From contig NZ_CP118269.1 in assembly GCF_030062155.1 (NCBI RefSeq), forward strand, positions 3,348,001-3,412,000: a DNA stretch of 64,000 bases, in the 5' to 3' direction. Under the pieces are notes generated by a model that worked only from the letters and a program-made list of their open reading frames with translations, was not told the origin of the DNA and did no database searches. Position numbers and translations under genes: made by a program. The number at the start of each line of letters is the position of its first letter. Position 1 is the first letter of the stretch. This DNA comes from Pantoea sp. Lij88. GTDB taxonomy: Bacteria; Pseudomonadota; Gammaproteobacteria; Enterobacterales; Enterobacteriaceae. Shown piece after piece: positions 56,490 through 64,000 of the stretch.

Positions 56490-57491
56490 ATGTCTATTCG
56501 CGCTATCGCAGTTAATCCGGAAAACCCTGAAAACTTCACCGAAATTTTCCCTGAAACCCCAACGCCAGGTGAGTATGACCTGCGGGTTGAAGTCAAAGCC
56601 GCATCGGTCAACCCGGTCGATACCAAGGTTCACAAAGGGGCGAAGAAGAATGGCTTACAGCAGCCACGCATCCTCGGCTGGGATGCCAGCGGCGTCGTGC
56701 TGGAAGTGGGCAGCTCAGTCAGCAACTTTAAGCCTGGCGATGAAGTCTTCTATGCGGGTGACCTGACGCGTCCCGGCAGTAACAGCACCGAGCAACTGGT
56801 GGATTCACGCATCACCGGTCACAAGCCTGAGAGCCTGGACTGGGCGCAGTCAGCCGCGATCCCGCTGACGGCCCTGACCGCCTGGGAAGGATTGTTTGAG
56901 CGACTGAATCTTGAGACGGCAACGGAAGATCAGACCCTGCTGATCGTCGGCGGCGCGGGTGGTGTCGGATCGCTGGCGATCCCACTGGCGAAGCTGCGCA
57001 GCAAAGTGAAGATCATTGCGACGGCCTCGCGTGAAGATTCCGCCCAGTGGTGCCGCGATCGCGGAGCCGATCTGGTGATCAACTACAAAGATATGATCGG
57101 TGAGCTGGAAAAACAGGGCATTAAGCAGGTCGATTATATCTTCTGCCTGAATGATACCGATGGTCACTGGGAGACGATGGCGAAGCTGATTGCCCCACAA
57201 GGCCATATCTGCACCATCGTGGAAAACGAACATCCGCTGTCGATGGATCAGCTGAAGCTGAAGAGTGCTGCCCTGCACTTCGAGCTGATGTATACCCGCA
57301 GCATGTTCAACACGCCGGATATGGCGCGTCAGGGCGAGATTCTGGATGCGGTATCGGCGTTGCTGGATGAAGGTAAGCTGCAAACCACACTGAGCGAGAC
57401 GCTGCACGGTCTGAGCGTTGAGACCTTAACCGCCGCCCATCAGCGCGTGCTGGAAGGCCACATGCGCGGCAAAGTGGTGATGGTCTATTAA
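56490..57491 (+). CDS. MDR-family zinc-type alcohol dehydrogenase-like protein
   Basis: Medium-chain dehydrogenase/reductase of 333 residues. The GroES-like fold covers about 1-130 (SVNPVDTKVHKGAKKN, LGWDASGVVLEVGSSV) and the NADPH-binding fold has LIVGGAGGVGSLAIPLAK (about 150-167). The zinc ligands of classical alcohol dehydrogenases are not seen, so it is more like a quinone reductase or enone reductase (ZADH/YogA group). The substrate is unknown. AAAGGAG precedes the ATG. The LysR protein next to it is the likely regulator. Confidence 0.85.
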   Translation: MSIRAIAVNPENPENFTEIFPETPTPGEYDLRVEVKAASVNPVDTKVHKGAKKNGLQQPRILGWDASGVVLEVGSSVSNFKPGDEVFYAGDLTRPGSNSTEQLVDSRITGHKPESLDWAQSAAIPLTALTAWEGLFERLNLETATEDQTLLIVGGAGGVGSLAIPLAKLRSKVKIIATASREDSAQWCRDRGADLVINYKDMIGELEKQGIKQVDYIFCLNDTDGHWETMAKLIAPQGHICTIVENEHPLSMDQLKLKSAALHFELMYTRSMFNTPDMARQGEILDAVSALLDEGKLQTTLSETLHGLSVETLTAAHQRVLEGHMRGKVVMVY

Positions 57492-57536
57492 TGCACTGAC
57501 CCGGCTGCCATCCGGCAGACCGGGTCACAGCATGCT

Positions 57537-58778
57537 TTACGGCTGGGCGTTTTTCTCGCCCAGCATCGCTTTGACCAGCTCAATGCAGCGCAGGAAACGC
57601 GCGTCATAATCATCTTCCTGCACGTGCAGGAATTCGATGTTGTTTTCACGCAGCATCGTCACCAGCATCGACTGAAACTCCCGTCGATCCACTGAACTGC
57701 CCAGGCTGCGCAATCCATCCGCGACCCAGGGCACGTTGTTCTCCAGCAGAATCACCAGATCAAAACGATATTCATCGATCAGGGCCTGCACAAAGGGGTG
57801 TTCACGCCCTTCATACTTGAGACAAAACGCCTGCGTAGTCACAAAGTCGGTGTCGATAAACGCCACTTTATTGGCATATTTGACGGCGAAATCGATGTAC
57901 TGCGCCTGACCCAGCGCGATCTTGTCGTAATCAGAATATTGCAGCGCCATTTCGTCACCGCCCAGGTGGGAGAAGACATAGTCGCGGCCATATTCCCAGG
58001 CACTGGTGGTGTTGAAGATGTTGGCGAGTTTATTCACCAGCGTCGATTTACCGCTCGATTCTCCGCCGAGGATCGCCACGGTGCGCACAAAGAACGGTTT
58101 CACTTCAGTGGGAATGTAATCCCAGAAGCGGAACGGATCCTGACGAATCTGCGCGCCGCTGATGCTCATAAAGGATCGGCTGGGATCGACCAGCACGGTC
58201 TGAATGCCAAGATGCTGCTGATACATCTCCGCATCCGGCGCTTCGCTGGTGTAGATGCAGTCCGGTGCAATGCCGTGCTCACTGAGAAACGCGCTGACGC
58301 CTTTACTCCAGACATCCCAGCCATGCGGATAGGGCTCGATCCCCTCTTCATCAAAGGCGTGAATGCGGATATTTTTCTGATATTTAAAGGTCTGCAGCAG
58401 CCAGCGCAGGCGATCGCTGACCGTGGGCTGCTGTGACATCGCGCTGTTCTCAAACAGTTCGCGATCGCGCGGCTCGTCATAACCCATGATGATATGCAGC
58501 TCATCGACCTGGCTACAGGCGCGCTGAATCAGATAGATATGGCCGGTGTGCAGCGGATAGAATTTACCAAAGACCACGCCCACCGTTTTATCGCGGCGCG
58601 GAAACTCCAGTCCCAGAAACCGGTGCAGTGCCTCCAGCTTTTGCGCGCTGGGGCTTTTAATTTTGGCATTGAGCAACTGGCTCAGATAGCCTTTGGTCAT
58701 GCCGCTGGCATCAGCGACCTGTTGCAGCGTATGGCCCTGCTGGCGGATAGCCGTTTTCAGATAATCAAACGACGACAT
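57537..58778 (-). CDS. nadR: Multifunctional NAD regulator NadR
   Basis: Transcriptional repressor of NAD synthesis genes with NMN adenylyltransferase and nicotinamide riboside kinase activity. It has 413 residues (410 in E. coli). The helix-turn-helix covers about 1-58 (HTLQQVADASGMTKGYLSQLLNAKI). The adenylyltransferase starts near 66 with VGVVFGKFYPLHTGH (HTGH 77-80). The kinase domain has the P-loop GGESSGKSTLV near 237. In E. coli it neighbours ettA; here the Fic pair and the LysR pair lie between. Confidence 0.97.
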   Translation of the reverse strand: MSSFDYLKTAIRQQGHTLQQVADASGMTKGYLSQLLNAKIKSPSAQKLEALHRFLGLEFPRRDKTVGVVFGKFYPLHTGHIYLIQRACSQVDELHIIMGYDEPRDRELFENSAMSQQPTVSDRLRWLLQTFKYQKNIRIHAFDEEGIEPYPHGWDVWSKGVSAFLSEHGIAPDCIYTSEAPDAEMYQQHLGIQTVLVDPSRSFMSISGAQIRQDPFRFWDYIPTEVKPFFVRTVAILGGESSGKSTLVNKLANIFNTTSAWEYGRDYVFSHLGGDEMALQYSDYDKIALGQAQYIDFAVKYANKVAFIDTDFVTTQAFCLKYEGREHPFVQALIDEYRFDLVILLENNVPWVADGLRSLGSSVDRREFQSMLVTMLRENNIEFLHVQEDDYDARFLRCIELVKAMLGEKNAQP

Positions 58779-58813
58779 GTCGTGCCTCCTGCATCAATGC
58801 GGTTAAGGTGGGC

Positions 58814-58846
58814 GCGGCCTGCCCGCGACTCAGGCAGACAGGCCGC
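58814..58846 (-). other. Imperfect hairpin between radA and nadR
   Basis: Arms GCGGCCTG (58814-58821) and CAGGCCGC (58839-58846) with a 17-nt loop, in the 75-bp gap. No U tract. Possibly mRNA-stabilising. Confidence 0.35.
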
Positions 58847-58853
58847 AGACGCA

Positions 58854-60236
58854 TTACAGATCGTCCAGAATCGCCAGCGCATCGGCCAGCTTCTTCGCGC
58901 TGAAAACCTGCATCCCGGCAATCGGTTTTTTCGGTGCATTTCCTGCCGGTACAATGGCGCGTTTGAAGCCATGCTTCGCGGCTTCAGAGATGCGCTCCTG
59001 ACCGCTGGGCACCGGACGGATCTCACCGGCCAGCCCCACTTCGCCGAAGATCACCAGATCCTGCGGCAACGGACGATCGCGCAGGCTCGATACCATCGAC
59101 AGCATCAGCGCCAGATCCGCACTGGTTTCGGTAACTTTAACGCCGCCGACCACGTTGACGAACACATCCTGGTCCGCCATCTGCAATCCGCCGTGACGAT
59201 GTAAAACGGCCAGCAGAATCGCCAGGCGGTTCTGCTCCAGACCCACCGCCACGCGGCGCGGATTGCCCATCATCGAGTGATCGACCAGCGCCTGAATCTC
59301 CACCAGCAGCGGACGCGTCCCCTCCCACAGCACCATAACCGAGCTGCCCGAGGTGACCTCTTCGCCACGCGACAGGAAGATAGCGGATGGGTTGCTGACT
59401 TCACGCATGCCCTGCTCGGTCATGGCAAAGACACCCAGCTCATTGACCGCGCCAAAGCGGTTCTTATGACTGCGCAGCGTGCGGAAGCGGGAATCGGCAT
59501 CGCCATCCAGCAGGACTGAGCAGTCGATACAGTGCTCCAGCACCTTCGGCCCGGCCAGCGATCCATCTTTAGTGACGTGACCGACCATGATGATCGCCAC
59601 ACCGCGCGTTTTGGCGAAGCGCGTCAGGTAAGCGGCGGTTTCACGCACCTGAGCGACGCTGCCCGGCGATGACTGGATCTCCGCCATGTGCATCACCTGG
59701 ATCGAGTCGATCACCATCAGTTGCGGCTGCTCCTGCTCGGCGATCAGGCAGATCTGCTCAATGCTGGTTTCCGACAGCATATTCACATTTTCGGTGGGTA
59801 ATCCCAGACGATGGGCACGCATTGCCACCTGTTGCAGGGACTCTTCACCGGTGACGTAAAGGGTTTTCATGCCCTCTGACAACCGGCACATCACCTGCAG
59901 CAGCAGCGTGGATTTGCCCGCGCCAGGACTGCCGCCAATCAGAATGGCGCTGCCCGGCACCACCCCGCCGCCCAGTACCCGGTCAAACTCTTTGAAGCTG
60001 GTGGAGAAGCGCGGTAACGCCTCCAGGCTGATTTCAGAGAGCTTCTGCACCCGGCTGGTTCCGGCGCTGCCGGCATAGCCACTCAGACGCTCGTTACGCG
60101 CAGCGGCGGGCGAGGCGGCAATGCGCACCTCGGTGATGGTGTTCCAGGCGTGGCAGGCGCTGCATTGCCCCTGCCAGCGTGGGTAATCTGCGCCACATTC
60201 GTTACAGACAAATGCGCGTTTTGCCGCTTTGGCCAA
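58854..60236 (-). CDS. radA: DNA repair protein RadA
   Basis: RecA-like ATPase that assists branch migration and processing of recombination intermediates. It has 460 residues, the E. coli length. The N-terminal zinc finger is CNEC...CSAC (about 11-28). Walker A is GGSPGAGKSTLLLQ (about 96-109) and the RadA motif KNRFGAVNE is near 258-266. The C-terminal Lon-protease-like domain is present (GGVKVTETSADLALMLSMVSS). It follows serB by 13 bp and forms an operon with it and nadR. Confidence 0.97.
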   Translation of the reverse strand: MAKAAKRAFVCNECGADYPRWQGQCSACHAWNTITEVRIAASPAAARNERLSGYAGSAGTSRVQKLSEISLEALPRFSTSFKEFDRVLGGGVVPGSAILIGGSPGAGKSTLLLQVMCRLSEGMKTLYVTGEESLQQVAMRAHRLGLPTENVNMLSETSIEQICLIAEQEQPQLMVIDSIQVMHMAEIQSSPGSVAQVRETAAYLTRFAKTRGVAIIMVGHVTKDGSLAGPKVLEHCIDCSVLLDGDADSRFRTLRSHKNRFGAVNELGVFAMTEQGMREVSNPSAIFLSRGEEVTSGSSVMVLWEGTRPLLVEIQALVDHSMMGNPRRVAVGLEQNRLAILLAVLHRHGGLQMADQDVFVNVVGGVKVTETSADLALMLSMVSSLRDRPLPQDLVIFGEVGLAGEIRPVPSGQERISEAAKHGFKRAIVPAGNAPKKPIAGMQVFSAKKLADALAILDDL

Positions 60237-60249
60237 ATCAATACCTCAG

Positions 60250-61227
60250 TTAACGCTCTTCGTGGATCAGGCTGCCGGTGAGGATGCAGAACACCCCCAT
60301 TAAATCGGCGTGGCGAATGGTGACCGCGGTCTGCTCATTCACCTTAGGTTTAGCATGGAACGCAATGCCCAGCGCTGAGGCTTTGATCATCAGCAGGTCA
60401 TTGGCACCATCGCCGATCGCCACCGTCTGTTCCGGCGCGATGTCAAAACGCTGCGCCAGCTTCTTCAGGGTATCGGCTTTGTATTGCGCGTCGACTACCG
60501 GACCCAGCACGTTGCCGGTCAGTTTGCCGTCGCGAATTTCAAGTTCATTGGCCACCACCGCCGAAAGATGCAGCCTGTCGCGCAGATAGTCGGCGTAGTA
60601 GGTAAAGCCGCCGGACGCGATGGCAATCTGCCAGCCCAGCGCCTGCAGCTTCTGCGTCAGCGTCGTTAAGCCTGGCATTAATGGCAGAGCATCACGCACC
60701 TGTTTCAGAATATTGGCGTCCGCGCCCTGCAGCGTGGCGACGCGCTGACGCAGGCTGGCGGTGAAGTCGAGTTCGCCGCGCATCGCGCGTTCCGTCACTT
60801 CCGCCACCTGCTCGCCGCAGCCCGCCAGTTTAGCGATCTCGTCGATGCATTCGATCTGAATCGCGGTGGAGTCCATATCCATCACCAGCAGGCCTGGCGT
60901 TTTGAGATGCGGGATTTTGCCCAGCGGAGCCACGTCCAGCCCGGCATCGTGCGCCAGTCTGGTGGCAAACGGCGTCAGCGATCCTGCCAGGCGAATCACC
61001 TGATACTCATCGACGTTCCAGGCGCTGACGATCACCATCGCCGCACCCAGCTGGTGCTGGTAATCGGTCAGCCGTTGCTTATCCAGCCCGCGGCCATACA
61101 GCAGCCAGCCGGTGCGGCCAGCGCGATAATCCAGCGGCATCACTTCATCACCGCTAAGAGAAAGGGGCAAACCCGGCCAGAGGGAGACATCGGCGGGAAG
61201 ATCGCACCAGGTTAAACGATTTGGCAT
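60250..61227 (-). CDS. serB: Phosphoserine phosphatase
   Basis: Last step of serine synthesis. HAD-family phosphatase, 325 residues (322 in E. coli). The catalytic motif DMDST (about 113-117, LLVMDMDSTAIQ) is followed by IASGGFTYYADYLRD and the metal motif GDGANDLLMI. The start at 61227 (MPNRLTWCDLPADVSL) has AGGAGC before it and matches E. coli; 11 further codons upstream lack support. It is divergent from smp. Confidence 0.97.
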   Translation of the reverse strand: MPNRLTWCDLPADVSLWPGLPLSLSGDEVMPLDYRAGRTGWLLYGRGLDKQRLTDYQHQLGAAMVIVSAWNVDEYQVIRLAGSLTPFATRLAHDAGLDVAPLGKIPHLKTPGLLVMDMDSTAIQIECIDEIAKLAGCGEQVAEVTERAMRGELDFTASLRQRVATLQGADANILKQVRDALPLMPGLTTLTQKLQALGWQIAIASGGFTYYADYLRDRLHLSAVVANELEIRDGKLTGNVLGPVVDAQYKADTLKKLAQRFDIAPEQTVAIGDGANDLLMIKASALGIAFHAKPKVNEQTAVTIRHADLMGVFCILTGSLIHEER

Positions 61228-61334
61228 CAGAGCTCCTGTAGGGACAACAAAACCACGCAAGAGGCTACCTTGTCTGCGCCGCTTCTGGCAACATAATCTC
61301 CAGGCTTTCTGTTGTGATATGACCCGGATGATTA

Positions 61335-61985
61335 ATGGCTAAAACCGCACTGAAATTTCGCTTACATCGTACCGTGATCGTTCTTATCTCGATGGCGCTG
61401 CTGGTCGTGCTGATGCAGGGCGCATCCTGGTTCAGCCTTGGGCATCAGGCGGCGCGCTCTGAACAGGTCGAGGAGCTGGCGCATACGCTGACCAGCCAGG
61501 TGGCGTTTAGTCTTAAGCCGTTGATGGACAACAGTGAAAATAACCGTACTCAGATAGAAGCCATTCTTAATCAGATGACGGCTAACAGCCGTATTCTGGA
61601 TGCGTCAGTGTATGACGGCGACGGCAGCCTGGTGGCGCACAGCGGTGAAAACATCAATGTGCGCGATCGGCTGGCGCTCGATGGTCAGCGCGCGGGCAGC
61701 TATTTCAATCATCAGATTGTGCAGCCGCTGGCCGGAAACGATGGCCCGCTGGGCTTTTTACGCGTAACGCTGGATACCCATGTGCTGGTCACCGACTCGC
61801 ATCAGGTCGATAACACCACCAATATTCTGCGTCTGATGATGCTGCTGGCGCTGGCGATCGGCATTATTCTCTCCCGTACCCTGCTGCGCCACCGCCGCAC
61901 CCGCTGGCAGCAGTCGCCGTTCCTGCTCACCGCCAGCACCCCGGTGAAAGAGGATCGGGATGAGGACGACGAGAAGAAAGAGTAG
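61335..61985 (+). CDS. smp: Membrane protein Smp (YtjB)
   Basis: Inner-membrane protein of unknown function, 216 residues (214 in E. coli). An N-terminal membrane helix (about 14-32), a periplasmic part with sensor-like features (DASVYDGDGSLVAHSGENINVRDRLAL) and a second helix (about 166-184), ending in a charged cytoplasmic tail (KEDRDEDDEKKE). It is divergent from serB as in E. coli. Confidence 0.9.
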   Translation: MAKTALKFRLHRTVIVLISMALLVVLMQGASWFSLGHQAARSEQVEELAHTLTSQVAFSLKPLMDNSENNRTQIEAILNQMTANSRILDASVYDGDGSLVAHSGENINVRDRLALDGQRAGSYFNHQIVQPLAGNDGPLGFLRVTLDTHVLVTDSHQVDNTTNILRLMMLLALAIGIILSRTLLRHRRTRWQQSPFLLTASTPVKEDRDEDDEKKE

Positions 61986-62015
61986 CGCGCCTGCGCTGCG
62001 GTAACGATAAAACGA

Positions 62016-62044
62016 GAAAGGCCCGCTGTGCGGGCCTTTTTTAT
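62016..62044. terminator. Terminator between smp and yjjG
   Basis: Seven-bp stem GGCCCGC/GCGGGCC (62020-62036, loop TGT) with AAA and TTTTTT extending it. It lies after smp and before the convergent yjjG stop, with a U tract for smp. Confidence 0.85.
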
Positions 62045-62076
62045 GGGAAAGTCGCGGATTTGCGAGGCAGCTTCCA

Positions 62077-62757
62077 TCAGCCGATCAGCAGCGCTTCCAG
62101 CTCACCCAGCGATTTGACCTGCCAGGTCGGCCTGATGTGTTCCGGCAGCGGCCGGGTGCCATGATCGAGCCAGCAGGTTTTCAGGCCAGCGTTCATGCCG
62201 CCCAGAATATCGGACTCTGGCGTATCCCCCACCATCAGCACCCGCTGACGATCCGGATTGCCCATCAGATCCAGCGCGTAATCAAAGATCTCTTTCGCCG
62301 GTTTTGGCAAGCCAACCTGCTCAGAGATCACCAGTGCCGAGAAGTAATCGCGGAAACCGGTGCGTTCCAACCGCGTCTGCTGCAGCGCGGTAAAGCCGTT
62401 GGTAATGATCCCCATCTTTACCTTGCCATGCAGCTGATTCATCAGGCTGACCGCACCCGGCAGCGGCGTGCAGATCTCGCCCATCGCGCTGAGGAAGCCG
62501 CTGTTAAGAATCTCTGGCGCCACGCTGAGCTTTTCGCTCCAGTGGTTGAAGCGCTGAGTCTGCAGCTGTAACGCTGAGATGGTGCCGTTCTGATAATCGA
62601 CCCACAACGGCTTGTTGATCGCCTGATAATCGCTGTAATCCTGGTCGGTGAACTGCACATCATAACCGGCGAACAGGCGCTGCAAACCGGCATAGGCGTC
62701 GAAATGAAAAAGGGTATCGTCCGCATCAAACAGGATGCAGTCCCAGTTATCTGACAT
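62077..62757 (-). CDS. yjjG: Pyrimidine 5'-nucleotidase / dUMP phosphatase
   Basis: HAD-like phosphatase, 226 residues (225 in E. coli). Motif I is [12 protein letters not shown] (Asp 9 and 11), motif II is IITNGF, and the metal-binding motif is [13 protein letters not shown]. In E. coli it removes non-canonical pyrimidine nucleotides. It is 18 bp after rimI. In E. coli prfC, osmY, the deo operon and lplA lie between it and smp; all are absent here. Confidence 0.96.
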   Translation of the reverse strand: MSDNWDCILFDADDTLFHFDAYAGLQRLFAGYDVQFTDQDYSDYQAINKPLWVDYQNGTISALQLQTQRFNHWSEKLSVAPEILNSGFLSAMGEICTPLPGAVSLMNQLHGKVKMGIITNGFTALQQTRLERTGFRDYFSALVISEQVGLPKPAKEIFDYALDLMGNPDRQRVLMVGDTPESDILGGMNAGLKTCWLDHGTRPLPEHIRPTWQVKSLGELEALLIG

Positions 62758-62775
62758 TAAAGCTCCTTAACACCA

Positions 62776-63216
62776 CTACGGCGTCAGGGCCATGAGAATG
62801 GCATCTTCACGGCCGCTGGCGGTGGGATAATAATTGGGGCGACGACTGACCTGATTGAATCCAAGCTGCTCATAGAGCGCGATGGCGGGCAGGTTCGAGG
62901 CCCGCACTTCCAGCCACAGCGTCAGCACGTTGCGTTTGATCAACTCATCGATCAGATGCTGCAACAACTGGCGACCAAATCCCCGGCGCTGAAAGGCAGG
63001 ATCGACCGCGATGTTAAACAGCGAGGCTTCGTCCAGCACCACCTGAGTAATGGCAAAAGCGACCATTTTGCCGTCAACGTCGAGACGTAAATTGATAAAG
63101 CGCTCGCCCTGATTGCTGGCAAACGTCTTTTCACTCCAGGGAAACGCGTGACTACGACACTCAATGGCGAAAGCCTGCGCCAGATCGTCAGGGGTGAGTA
63201 AAGAGATGGCTGTCAT
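62776..63216 (-). CDS. rimI: Ribosomal-protein-S18-alanine N-acetyltransferase
   Basis: GNAT acetyltransferase that modifies the N-terminal Ala of ribosomal protein S18. It has 146 residues (148 in E. coli). The acetyl-CoA loop is QRRGFGRQLL (about 77-86) with the preceding VDPAF. The C-terminal part has LWLEVRASNLPAIALYEQLGF. It overlaps holD by 29 bp. Confidence 0.96.
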   Translation of the reverse strand: MTAISLLTPDDLAQAFAIECRSHAFPWSEKTFASNQGERFINLRLDVDGKMVAFAITQVVLDEASLFNIAVDPAFQRRGFGRQLLQHLIDELIKRNVLTLWLEVRASNLPAIALYEQLGFNQVSRRPNYYPTASGREDAILMALTP

Positions 63217-63598
63217 GGTTACACATCTGTTGCCAGAGCGCGCGTTTGGCGACGCCGCTGCTGATCAGTTCATTTAAAGAGGCGCTGGTTAATGCCACGC
63301 CATTGAAAGTCTGGTCGCTCTCCACCCCGAGCAGCCAGCCCGCGCAGTTCAGCGTCTCCGGCAGCATTTGCAGCTGATCCGGCGTCACGGTCATTACCTG
63401 AGCGGGTTGCAGATTAAGCGCATGCAGCACGTCGCGCATCAGCGGTTCATGCAGACCGGGAGGCGCGTCAGCGACAATAATTAACTGCGTGTCCGGTGCC
63501 AGCGTGACGGCAATTTCGCCCTGAAGCACGCGCGGGCGGCGCAGTTGGTACTGCGTAATTCCCATTTGCTGTAAAAGCCAGTCGCGCCTGGACGTCAT
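63188..63598 (-). CDS. holD: DNA polymerase III psi subunit
   Basis: Psi subunit of the clamp loader, 136 residues (137 in E. coli). It bridges chi and the gamma complex and contacts SSB through chi. The start [19 protein letters not shown] at 63598 is the E. coli N-terminus; the ORF upstream is not supported. AGGTAA precedes it. It overlaps rimI and is divergent from rsmC. Confidence 0.95.
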   Translation of the reverse strand: MTSRRDWLLQQMGITQYQLRRPRVLQGEIAVTLAPDTQLIIVADAPPGLHEPLMRDVLHALNLQPAQVMTVTPDQLQMLPETLNCAGWLLGVESDQTFNGVALTSASLNELISSGVAKRALWQQMCNHDSHLFTHP

Positions 63599-63647
63599 GG
63601 TGTTACCTGTTCTGCTGCCTGAATGCGACGCTATGCTAGCAAACCCA

Positions 63648-63676
63648 TCGAACATGCGCCAACAAACCACTATAAT
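63648..63676 (+). promoter_or_regulatory. Promoter of rsmC
   Basis: TATAAT at 63671-63676, a 17-bp spacer and TCGAAC at 63648-63653 (3 of 6). Only the -10 is strong. It lies 29 bp before the rsmC ATG. Confidence 0.5.
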
Positions 63677-63704
63677 CCCCGCTCAGATCTTACAGGAGCC
63701 CTAC

Positions 63705-64000
63705 ATGTCTGCTTTTACCCCGGCCAGCGAAGTCATTCTGCGCCACAGTGATGAATTTACCGCCCGCCATGTTTTATTTGCTGGCGATCTGCAGGATGAC
63801 CTGCCCGCTCAGCTGGAAACCGCCTCGTCGCGCGTTCACACCCAGCAATATCATCACTGGCAAAACCTCAGCCGCCGTATGGGCGAGCAGGCGCGTTACG
63901 GAATGATTGCGCAGCCGGAAGATGTGCAGGGATGCGATACCCTGGTCTACTTCTGGACCAAGAATAAGCCGGAAGTGCAGTTCCAGCTGCAGAACCTGCT
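63705..64000 (+). CDS. rsmC: 16S rRNA m2G1207 methyltransferase (5' part)
   Basis: The first 98 residues, cut by the window end. The N-terminus [18 protein letters not shown] and [17 protein letters not shown] are close to E. coli RsmC, and the part present is the N-terminal domain before the SAM-binding domain. It methylates G1207 of 16S rRNA. AGGAG is 6 bases before the ATG. It is divergent from holD, as in E. coli. Confidence 0.93.
   Translation, partial: MSAFTPASEVILRHSDEFTARHVLFAGDLQDDLPAQLETASSRVHTQQYHHWQNLSRRMGEQARYGMIAQPEDVQGCDTLVYFWTKNKPEVQFQLQNL

Overview
The window is a contiguous stretch of an enterobacterial chromosome, most probably Pantoea or a close relative in the Erwiniaceae. 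The housekeeping proteins are close to those I know from Escherichia coli in length and sequence, but the gene order has family-specific losses and insertions: no creBCD next to creA, no rihC by ispH/dapB, no deoCABD block between smp and yjjG, and accessory blocks around ettA. The DNA is GC-rich and almost fully coding. I see no rRNA, tRNA, insertion sequence, prophage or CRISPR array.

Region by region. (1) 1-9.3 kb, all on the minus strand: an outer-membrane porin, carB-carA with a long regulatory region, dapB, then ispH-fkpB-lspA. (2) 9.3-19.4 kb: ileS and ribF share a promoter upstream of ribF, rpsT diverges from them, nhaA-nhaR follows, then dnaK-dnaJ behind a textbook sigma-32 promoter. 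(3) 19.4-29.1 kb: satP, an MHS-family transporter, mog, talB, yaaA and the thrLABC operon with a complete threonine/isoleucine attenuator. (4) 29.2-36.5 kb: lasT, arcA with a 600-bp control region, creA, rob, gpmB, yjjX, trpR with its own operator, and slt. (5) 36.5-53.0 kb: an accessory block between slt and ettA, which are neighbours in E. coli. It holds a urease-free urea assimilation module (atzF, uca, a GntR regulator, urtABCDE) followed by a deoxyribose module (deoX, deoP, deoK and divergent deoQ). (6) 53.0-57.5 kb: ettA, a Fic toxin-antitoxin pair, and a LysR regulator divergent from an MDR oxidoreductase. (7) 57.5-64.0 kb: nadR, radA, serB, smp, yjjG, rimI, holD and the start of rsmC.

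How the genes work together. The urt ABC transporter would import urea, urea carboxylase would convert it to allophanate with biotin, bicarbonate and ATP, and allophanate hydrolase would release ammonium and CO2. A perfect -24/-12 (sigma-54) promoter in front of atzF, two NtrC-like sites upstream and a 30-bp symmetric palindrome over the transcription start suggest double control: activation by nitrogen limitation and repression by the GntR protein encoded in the operon. The deoxyribose module has two operators of exactly the DeoR form TGTTA-N6-TAACA, 106 bp apart, with a CRP-like site between them. It would import 2-deoxyribose and phosphorylate it; the aldolase DeoC needed to use the product is not in this window.

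The most notable items are the sigma-54/GntR-controlled urea module, the deo operator layout, the intact Fic toxin with a 54-residue antitoxin-like partner, and several conserved regulatory sites (RutR box before carAB, FNR box before arcA, thr attenuator, trpR operator).
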